Of a stretch of 7,607 bases of DNA, positions 1 to 4,492 are shown piece by piece (position 1 is the stretch's first letter; each line of letters begins with the position of its first letter). The translations under genes and the position numbers were made by a program. The notes under the pieces are model-generated. The model saw nothing but the letters and a program-made list of their open reading frames with translations. It did not search any database and had not been told where the DNA came from. The stretch is from the NCBI GenBank assembly GCA_913776795.1, contig CAJYRH010000166.1:1-7607 (forward strand). The letters are read 5' to 3'. Origin of the DNA: an uncultured Pseudorhodoferax sp. (lineage in GTDB: Bacteria; Pseudomonadota; Gammaproteobacteria; Burkholderiales; Burkholderiaceae).

Positions 1-106
1 CGGCGGTGTGATCCGGGAAGTCGAGACGGTGGTGGTGCCGCCGGGCCAGACGGAGATCACCATCGAACCCAAGACCGATAACCCGGTCCTGGTGGTGCCG
101 CGCTGA
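1..106 (+). CDS. C-terminal end of an unrecognised protein (5' truncated by window)
   Basis: An open frame with codons starting at position 2 runs from the window edge to a TGA at 104-106, giving 34 residues that begin GGVIREVETVVVPPGQ and end NPVLVVPR. The piece is rich in valine, threonine and proline in an alternating pattern, which suggests beta strands at the end of a beta-rich domain. There is no membrane segment and no motif I can name, so no function is proposed. That it is coding is inferred from the open frame, the GC-ending codons and the tight convergence with the ProQ-family gene, whose stop codon lies 10 bp away on the other strand. It could also be a chance open frame, because only 105 bases are visible. 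Confidence 0.5.
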   Translation, partial: GGVIREVETVVVPPGQTEITIEPKTDNPVLVVPR

Positions 107-116
107 CCAGCCCGGT

Positions 117-827
117 TCAACGTGCCGAGCGCACGCGCCGGTCGTCCCGCGCCTGGCTCAGCAAGGCAGAGGTTGTCTCGGACGGAAGACCATACTGTTC
201 GGCAAACCCGCTTTCATCAAGGCCGCTCAGTTCGTACGCGCGCAGCAGTGCCTCGCGCCGGGCGATCTCTGCGGCCTGGTCTTGGTCCGATCCGTCCAGC
301 AGCACAGCCAATGTCTCCGGGTTCACCTTGGCTTGGGCGGCGTAGCCAGCGCGATCCAGCCCGCTTTGCACGAAAAGTTCGCGCACGCGCGCCCGCAGCG
401 CCGGCTGCAGATCCTCCTTGCTTCGGGCCTGGCGGCGCTTGAACAGTTCCGTCAGCGCATGGTGCTGGTGGTCCACCGCCAGCGGCGCCACGGCTTCGCC
501 ATCCAGGTCGTGGCGCTGGTCGCCCCGTGCGAGGCATTCCAGGTAGCGCGAGGAGCGGGCATGTTGCCCAAGCGCTTCCTTCAGAGCGGAGGGTTCGAAC
601 AGGCCGGGGTGCCGTTCCATCAGGTCTTGGAACGTGCCCAGCTTCAGGGGGCGGAACCGCGCGCCGAACAGCTTGGGATGCAGCTGCGCAAGCTGTTCCA
701 GCAGCGGATGGACGGGCCGGCCCTGGGGGCGCTGTTGCGGCCTTTTGCGAACGGGTTGAGAGCGACGCTGGCGTGCAGGAGCAGAAGCATCGGCCTGGGC
801 CGAAGAGGTGGTGTTGTCGTCAGTCAT
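117..827 (-). CDS. ProQ/FinO-family RNA chaperone with C-terminal tandem repeat
   Basis: A 236-residue protein expected to bind structured RNAs (small RNAs and mRNA 3' ends) in the cytoplasm and to act in post-transcriptional regulation. Residues 1-40 are polar and basic (RQRRSQPVRKRPQQR at 19-33) and probably disordered. Residues about 40-133 are a FinO domain: PLKLGTFQDL at 60-69 matches PLKIGIFQDL of E. coli ProQ, and RSSRYLECL at 91-99 followed by HDLDGE at 106-111 matches its SSWRYL...VDLDG stretch. Residues about 147-231 form two related helical units with a 46-residue period, instead of the Tudor-like C-terminal domain of E. coli ProQ. The ATG at 827 was chosen because the only longer option is a TTG at 887 whose added residues show no FinO similarity. 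No Shine-Dalgarno precedes the ATG. The family call is firm. Whether this is the sole ProQ of the organism or a paralogue cannot be told. Confidence 0.92.
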   Translation of the reverse strand: MTDDNTTSSAQADASAPARQRRSQPVRKRPQQRPQGRPVHPLLEQLAQLHPKLFGARFRPLKLGTFQDLMERHPGLFEPSALKEALGQHARSSRYLECLARGDQRHDLDGEAVAPLAVDHQHHALTELFKRRQARSKEDLQPALRARVRELFVQSGLDRAGYAAQAKVNPETLAVLLDGSDQDQAAEIARREALLRAYELSGLDESGFAEQYGLPSETTSALLSQARDDRRVRSAR

Positions 828-837
828 TGCGGGGGCG

Positions 838-843
838 ATTGTA
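838..843 (-). promoter_or_regulatory. Possible -10 element of the ProQ-family gene
   Basis: Read on the minus strand, this hexamer is TACAAT, five of six matches to the sigma-70 -10 consensus, and ends 10 bases before the ATG at 827. No good -35 hexamer lies 16-18 bp upstream (the best reads AGCGAT). If the element is real, transcription would start only about 3-5 bases before the start codon, making the mRNA nearly leaderless, which fits the missing Shine-Dalgarno. It could equally be a chance match in a spacer of mixed composition. Confidence 0.25.
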
Positions 844-889
844 GAAAGCCCGCCGCGGGCATCGCTGCGTGTTGGTCCATGCGTCAAGA

Positions 890-926
890 CGTGCGTACAT
901 CACGTTGTGCATGTGCCGATGTCACG
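890..926. repeat. Interrupted inverted repeat in the divergent spacer 828-984
   Basis: CGTG (890-893) and ACATC (897-901) are mirrored by GATGT (918-922) and CACG (923-926), giving nine paired positions around a 16-base centre with three unpaired bases on the left side. It lies between the divergently transcribed ProQ-family gene and the 66-codon gene, where an operator or a leader hairpin would be expected. The rest of this 157-bp spacer shows no convincing sigma-70 promoter for the plus strand, apart from the weak AT-rich patch CTTAAACT at 946-953. An imperfect repeat of this size can arise by chance, so the functional reading is tentative. Confidence 0.2.
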
Positions 927-972
927 CGCTGTTCATCGAGTCTTCCTTAAACTTTCGTTGCCCGAACGCAAC

Positions 973-977
973 AGGAG
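973..977 (+). promoter_or_regulatory. Strong Shine-Dalgarno deciding the start of the 66-codon gene
   Basis: AGGAG stands seven bases before the ATG at 985, an optimal spacing, and is the main reason for choosing this start over upstream in-frame starts. A small inverted repeat, GTTGC (957-961) and GCAAC (968-972) around a 6-base loop, lies immediately upstream, so a weak 5-bp hairpin would abut the ribosome site. Confidence 0.6.
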
Positions 978-984
978 CCGCGCC

Positions 985-1185
985 ATGCGATCCCCCCACG
1001 AAGCACCCCAGTCCAGTTCCTTTTTGATCACCCCTGCGCAGCACCAGGGCTGGCAGTTCATGCAACGGCTGAACGGCCGCGAAACAACCGCAACGGACAG
1101 CGCGCCGCAGGCGCCAGCCGCTGCCAAGAGCCAGGACGACTGGCCGGACCTTGACCAGCGCGTGCGCGCCGTCGGGGAGTGGTGA
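985..1185 (+). CDS. Small hypothetical protein, 66 residues
   Basis: The protein begins MRSPHEAPQSSSFLITP and ends DLDQRVRAVGEW. I do not recognise a family. It has no signal peptide or membrane segment. The N-terminal part (11-30) could be a short amphipathic region (FLITPAQHQGWQFMQRLNG), the middle (about 33-48) is rich in alanine, threonine and proline and likely disordered, and the end is acidic (DDWPDLD at 51-57). Three tryptophans in 66 residues is notable. Support for coding comes from the well-placed AGGAG, the GC-ending codons and the clean fit between its stop codon and that of the convergent monooxygenase gene, with one base between. It is probably a soluble cytoplasmic protein. 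A role cannot be inferred from its neighbours, which belong to other transcripts. Confidence 0.65.
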   Translation: MRSPHEAPQSSSFLITPAQHQGWQFMQRLNGRETTATDSAPQAPAAAKSQDDWPDLDQRVRAVGEW

Positions 1186-1186
1186 A

Positions 1187-2173
1187 TCAGTCCTGGTGCA
1201 CCTGAGCCAGGATCTCGTACGACCGCACGCGGGCTGCGTGGTCGAAGATCTGCGTGGCAACCATCAGCTCGTCGGCGCCCGTCCGGGCGATGAAGTCCTT
1301 CAGCTGCCGACGCACCGTGTCCGGTGAACCGATCGCCGCAGCGCTCATGGTCTGGGCCAGGATGGCCTGTTCCGGGGCCGTCAGCTGCTCCAGATAGTTT
1401 GCCTTGGGAGGCTGTAGCCGCGACGGCCTGCCGCTGCGCAGGTTGACGAACGCCTGCTGCATCGAACTGGCCAGCCACTGCGCTTCTTCGTCGGTGTCGG
1501 CGGCGAAGACCCCCATGCCGAGCATCACATGCGGCTTGGCCAGCTGCGCCGAGGGCTTGAACCGCGACCGATAGATGGCGATGGCGTCCATCATCGCGGC
1601 TGGCGCGAAGTGCGAGGCGAAGGCATAGGGCAGGCCCAGTTCGGCAGCCAGCTGGGCGCCAAAGAGGCTGGAACCGAGAATCCAGATCGGCACCTGCAGC
1701 CCGGTCCCGGGGATGGCCTGGATGCGCGCGTGGGCCGCCTGCGGGGACAGGTAGTGCATGAGCTCCACGACATCCTGCGGAAATTGGTCGGGCGATTCGA
1801 AGGCGTCGCGGCGCAGCGCGCGTGCGGTCGCCTGGTCGGAGCCCGGCGCGCGGCCCAGGCCCAGGTCGATGCGGCCCGGGAACAGCGACGCCAGCGTGCC
1901 GAACTGTTCGGCGATCACGAGCGGCGAGTGGTTGGGCAGCATGATGCCGCCCGCGCCCACGCGGATCGTGGACGTGCCGGCCGCCACATGCGCGATCAGG
2001 ATCGAGGTCGCGGCGCTCGCGATGCCGGGCATGCCATGGTGCTCGGCCAGCCAGAAGCGCTGGTAGCCCAGGCGTTCGGCGTGCTGGGCCAGGTCCCGGC
2101 TGCTATGGAAGGCCTGGGCGGCATCGCCACCTTCCACGATGGGACAGAGGTCGAGTACGGAGAGTGCGGTCAT
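1187..2173 (-). CDS. Luciferase-like (LLM class) flavin-dependent monooxygenase, YhbW type
   Basis: A 328-residue cytoplasmic enzyme of the bacterial luciferase-like superfamily, a TIM barrel that uses reduced FMN and oxygen to oxidise an organic substrate. Visible family motifs are [17 protein letters not shown] at 39-55, [20 protein letters not shown] at 70-89, [18 protein letters not shown] at 98-115 and WILGSS at 164-169. Their order and spacing, and the length of about 330, match the YhbW/MsnO8 single-subunit branch, not the LuxA/LuxB pair or the alkanesulfonate SsuD branch. Like other members it would need a separate flavin reductase, and none is in the window. The start is the ATG at 2171-2173; no clear Shine-Dalgarno precedes it. 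It follows the dehalogenase-like gene by 47 bp on the same strand and may be co-transcribed. Its substrate is unknown. Confidence 0.9.
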   Translation of the reverse strand: MTALSVLDLCPIVEGGDAAQAFHSSRDLAQHAERLGYQRFWLAEHHGMPGIASAATSILIAHVAAGTSTIRVGAGGIMLPNHSPLVIAEQFGTLASLFPGRIDLGLGRAPGSDQATARALRRDAFESPDQFPQDVVELMHYLSPQAAHARIQAIPGTGLQVPIWILGSSLFGAQLAAELGLPYAFASHFAPAAMMDAIAIYRSRFKPSAQLAKPHVMLGMGVFAADTDEEAQWLASSMQQAFVNLRSGRPSRLQPPKANYLEQLTAPEQAILAQTMSAAAIGSPDTVRRQLKDFIARTGADELMVATQIFDHAARVRSYEILAQVHQD

Positions 2174-2220
2174 GGGCGGCGATGCTAGCCAGACCAGTGA
2201 AACCGTGCTGGCGTGGTGGT

Positions 2221-2919
2221 TCAGGCACCCAGCTGGTCGGCCAGGTCGCCGAAGTCACGGCAGTGCAGGTCGTTGCCCGGCCGTGGCGATACGTCCTTGG
2301 GTTCGTCCGCACCGAATTCCAGCGGCCGCTCGACGTAGGCCGTCTGCAGGCCGCAGGCGCGTGCGGCTCCCAGGTCGCTGTGGTGTGCGGCCACCAGCAT
2401 GACCTGCGCCGGTTGCAGGTCGAAGACGCGCGCAACGCCGAGGTAAGTGGCCGGGTCTGGCTTGTAGGCCCGGAACACCTCGGCCGAGAGGATGCAGTCC
2501 CAGGGCAGTCCAGCGCGCTTGGCCATGTTGGCAAGCAGGCCGATGTTGCCGTTGGACAGGGTGCAGACGGTGAACTTGCGCTTGAGCCGCTGCAAACCGG
2601 CCAGGACATCGGGCCATGGGTCCAGCCGGTGCCACACCTTGTTCAAGTGGCTGCGCTGCTCCGGCGGCATGTGCTGCAGTCCGAAGCGCGGCAGGATCTC
2701 GTCCAGGATCAGGCGGTGCAGGTCGTCGATCAGGGTCCAGCCCAGTTCGCCCGAGCGCACGCGCTGCATGGCTGGCTGGTAGCCGGCGCGCCAGGCGCGC
2801 GCAAACGCGTCGGCGTCGACCTCCGGATGCAAGTCACGCATCTCACGCACGATGCTTCCATGCCAATCGACGACGGTTCCAAAAGTATCGAACGCAAGCA
2901 CGGTCGGTGAAGGTGGCAT
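2221..2919 (-). CDS. HAD-superfamily hydrolase, type II haloacid dehalogenase-like
   Basis: A 232-residue soluble protein of the L-2-haloacid dehalogenase family, whose characterised members hydrolyse short 2-halo acids through an aspartyl ester. The length is typical. Motif I is [13 protein letters not shown] with nucleophile D11 and T15. R44 in AWRAGYQ probably corresponds to Arg41 of L-DEX YL. Motif II is [10 protein letters not shown] with S122 and N123. Motif III is AYKPDPATY with K153 and Y159, spaced as in L-DEX YL. Motif IV is [11 protein letters not shown] with D182. In motif IV the Ser and Asn of the characterised dehalogenase (S-S-N-A-W-D) are replaced by Ala and His (A-A-H-H-S-D), so dehalogenase activity is not certain and another phosphatase-like or ester substrate is possible. 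The ATG at 2917-2919 is supported by GGAG six bases upstream. The gene is divergent from the efflux operon and 47 bp upstream of the monooxygenase gene. Confidence 0.88.
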   Translation of the reverse strand: MPPSPTVLAFDTFGTVVDWHGSIVREMRDLHPEVDADAFARAWRAGYQPAMQRVRSGELGWTLIDDLHRLILDEILPRFGLQHMPPEQRSHLNKVWHRLDPWPDVLAGLQRLKRKFTVCTLSNGNIGLLANMAKRAGLPWDCILSAEVFRAYKPDPATYLGVARVFDLQPAQVMLVAAHHSDLGAARACGLQTAYVERPLEFGADEPKDVSPRPGNDLHCRDFGDLADQLGA

Positions 2920-2925
2920 GCAGGT

Positions 2926-2929
2926 CTCC
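2926..2929 (-). promoter_or_regulatory. Shine-Dalgarno of the dehalogenase-like gene
   Basis: On the minus strand this reads GGAG, followed by six bases and then the ATG at 2919. It supports that start codon, which also places motif I (D11) at the usual distance from the N-terminus of the family. Confidence 0.6.
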
Positions 2930-2942
2930 GTTCAGCGTCAGA

Positions 2943-2984
2943 TTTACAACAGGTACATAACCAAATGTATCAAGCCGGTGTATC
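2943..2984. promoter_or_regulatory. AT-rich promoter/operator island between dehalogenase-like gene and efflux operon
   Basis: Within an otherwise GC-rich 280-bp divergent spacer this stretch is clearly AT-rich. It contains the inverted half-sites GGTACAT (2952-2958) and ATGTATC (2965-2971), matching at six of seven positions around AACCAA. TACAA (2945-2949) and a second TGTATC (2979-2984) lie either side. TACAT/ATGTA half-sites are known from operators of TetR-family efflux repressors such as AcrR. On the plus strand TTTACA (2943-2948) is a fair -35 with only a poor -10 (TGTATC, 2966-2971) at 17 bp. On the minus strand TTGATA (2974-2969) is a fair -35, with TGTAAA (2949-2944) 19 bp downstream as a possible -10. 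Overlapping divergent promoters under one regulator are a reasonable inference; no transcription start is proven. Confidence 0.45.
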
Positions 2985-3065
2985 GTTCGGCGTTCGCCGC
3001 AGGGTGGGCGCTGCCGACTGCGGCATCGCACTTGCTTGCGTTCGGAGCGCTTGCGACTTGTGTCT

Positions 3066-3093
3066 GCTTTGCAAAGCTGGCCCTGCGCGGGCC
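3066..3093 (+). repeat. Perfect 12-bp palindrome followed by a GC hairpin in the efflux operon leader
   Basis: GCTTTGCAAAGC (3066-3077) is its own reverse complement. One base later GGCCC (3079-3083) and GGGCC (3089-3093) form a 5-bp stem around TGCGC. Both lie between the AT-rich promoter-like island and the adaptor start codon, so they would sit in the mRNA leader if transcription starts in that island. There is no run of T after the hairpin, so it is not a standard intrinsic terminator. The remainder of the spacer (2985-3199) is GC-rich, with no supported gene. Confidence 0.35.
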
Positions 3094-3189
3094 GTGGACG
3101 GGAACTCATCGGAGCCGGACCTGTCCACCGTGGCGCCCACCACTTGCCACGTCCGCAGCCGGCTGTCCGGTGTCCACGACAGTCCCCAC

Positions 3190-3192
3190 AGG
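3190..3192 (+). promoter_or_regulatory. Weak Shine-Dalgarno of the adaptor gene
   Basis: AGG, within CACAGG, stands seven bases before the ATG at 3200. It is weak, and the start is decided mainly by the lipoprotein signal peptide that begins there. Confidence 0.4.
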
Positions 3193-3199
3193 TTCTTCC

Positions 3200-4474
3200 A
3201 TGCCGATCTTGAAACCCTCCCTGCGTCCACGCGACCTGTGTGTGCCCCTTCTGGTCGTGCTGCTGGTCGTGACCGGCTGTTCGCGCAGCGGCGGCGCTGA
3301 CGGCAAGACTGCCGCGCCAGCCGCTGCGCCGCAGCCTAAGGATGTCGGTGTGGTGACGCTGAAGTCCGAGCGCCTGCCCGTCACGACCGAGCTTGCCGGG
3401 CGCACCGTGGCGCCCGTGATCGCGCAGATCCGGCCCCAGGTCGGCGGCATCGTGCAGAAGCGGCTGTTCACCGAAGGCGCGCTGGTCAAGGCAGGGCAGG
3501 TGCTTTACCAGTTGGACCCGGCCAGCTTCGAGGCGACGGCCGCCAGCGCGCGCGCCAACGTGCGCCGGGCCGAGACCACGCTGGCCACGGCCCGCAGCGT
3601 GGCCAGGCGCAATGCCGAGCTGGTCAAGATCGACGCCATCAGCCAGCAGCTCAACGAACAGACCCAGGCCGCTGCGGAGCAGGCCGAGGCCGATGTGGCC
3701 GTGGCGCGTGCCGCCGAGCAGACGGCGCGCATCAACCTCGCGCGCACGCGCATCGTGGCGCCCATCAGCGGGTGGATCGAGCTGTCCAGCGTCACGGCCG
3801 GCGCACTGGTCACGGCCGACCAGGCCACGCCTCTCACCACCATCCAGCAGCTGGACCCGATCAACGTGCACGTCACACAGTCCAGCGCCGAGCTGCTTCG
3901 CCTGAAGCGCGAGCTGGCCAGCGGCAGGCTGTCGCGTGGCCGCGCCGATGAGGCACCGATCCGCGTGCTGCTGGAGGACGGCAGCGTCTATCCGCATGCC
4001 GGCAAGCTGACCTTCGCCGGCGTGACGGTGGACGCCGGCACTGGCAGCGTCACGCTGCGGGCCGTGGTTCCCAACCCGGACCGGATGCTGATGCCCGGCA
4101 TGTATGTCCGCGCCGTGCTGGAGGAAGGTGTGGCCGACGATGCGCTGCTGGTGCCGCAGCAGGCCGTGACGCGGGCACCCGACGGAAGTGCCGCCGCGCT
4201 GGTGGTGGGGCCGGAGGACAAGTTGGTCCGGCGCGCCGTCACGGTGGGCCGCGCCGTTGGCAACCGCTGGCAGGTGCTCGATGGCCTGCAGGCGGGCGAC
4301 CGCGTGCTGGTGGAAGGGTCGCAGCGTGCCCGCGCCGGCGACCTGGTGCGTGCCAGCGAGGTGACACCCAAGGCGGGCCCTGGCGCCCCGGCGCCTGCCA
4401 ACGGCAAGGGCGGCCCCGGGCCGGGACCCGTGGCCAGCGCCGCGCCGGCCATCGACGCCAAGATCGTGCGCTGA
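3200..4474 (+). CDS. RND efflux periplasmic adaptor (membrane fusion) lipoprotein, AcrA/MexA family
   Basis: A 424-residue adaptor that links an inner-membrane RND pump to an outer-membrane channel across the periplasm. The N-terminus is a lipoprotein signal: a basic stretch, hydrophobic residues 13-24 (LCVPLLVVLLVV) and lipobox V24-T25-G26-C27, so C27 would be lipidated. The first lipoyl half-motif is at about 72-105 (IRPQVGGIVQKRLFTEGALV, then AGQVLYQLDP). An alpha-helical hairpin rich in Ala, Gln and Arg covers about 107-180. The second lipoyl half is at about 181-215 (ARTRIVAPISGWIE). The beta-barrel follows at about 218-305 (QQLDPINVHV) and the membrane-proximal domain at about 312-388. 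Residues 390-415 are a Pro/Gly/Ala-rich tail. The frame stays open upstream to 2852, but only the ATG at 3200 places the lipobox correctly. The pump gene follows after 18 bp, so the two are an operon. Confidence 0.95.
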   Translation: MPILKPSLRPRDLCVPLLVVLLVVTGCSRSGGADGKTAAPAAAPQPKDVGVVTLKSERLPVTTELAGRTVAPVIAQIRPQVGGIVQKRLFTEGALVKAGQVLYQLDPASFEATAASARANVRRAETTLATARSVARRNAELVKIDAISQQLNEQTQAAAEQAEADVAVARAAEQTARINLARTRIVAPISGWIELSSVTAGALVTADQATPLTTIQQLDPINVHVTQSSAELLRLKRELASGRLSRGRADEAPIRVLLEDGSVYPHAGKLTFAGVTVDAGTGSVTLRAVVPNPDRMLMPGMYVRAVLEEGVADDALLVPQQAVTRAPDGSAAALVVGPEDKLVRRAVTVGRAVGNRWQVLDGLQAGDRVLVEGSQRARAGDLVRASEVTPKAGPGAPAPANGKGGPGPGPVASAAPAIDAKIVR

Positions 4475-4479
4475 GCGCC

Positions 4480-4484
4480 AGGAG
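4480..4484 (+). promoter_or_regulatory. Shine-Dalgarno of the RND pump gene
   Basis: AGGAG lies in the 18-bp gap after the adaptor stop codon and eight bases before the ATG at 4493. The ATG also begins MAQFFIERPIFAWV, the canonical N-terminus of this pump family, so the start is secure. Confidence 0.75.
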
Positions 4485-4492
4485 AACCGTCC

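Noticed and set aside
1156..1169. GC-rich near-palindrome near the end of the small gene, considered as a terminator
   Set aside because: It has no following T run, lies inside the coding region, and is of a kind expected by chance at this base composition.
1529..2188. A 219-codon plus-strand open frame opposite the monooxygenase gene
   Set aside because: It is antisense to an enzyme with clear family motifs and has an Arg/Gly-rich translation.
1187..2919. Monooxygenase plus dehalogenase-like gene as a dedicated halo-compound degradation system
   Set aside because: The two are only neighbours 47 bp apart. There is no transporter, regulator or flavin reductase for such a pathway, and motif IV of the dehalogenase-like protein is not the characterised form.
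2852..3199. Upstream in-frame extension of the adaptor protein (116 extra residues)
   Set aside because: It would bury the lipoprotein signal peptide and lipobox inside the protein and overlaps the promoter-like island. The open frame is incidental.
2965..3300. Possible 111-codon plus-strand gene beginning at the ATG in the AT-rich island
   Set aside because: It has no ribosome site, no recognisable domain and a Cys/Arg-rich translation, and it overlaps the adaptor start in another frame.
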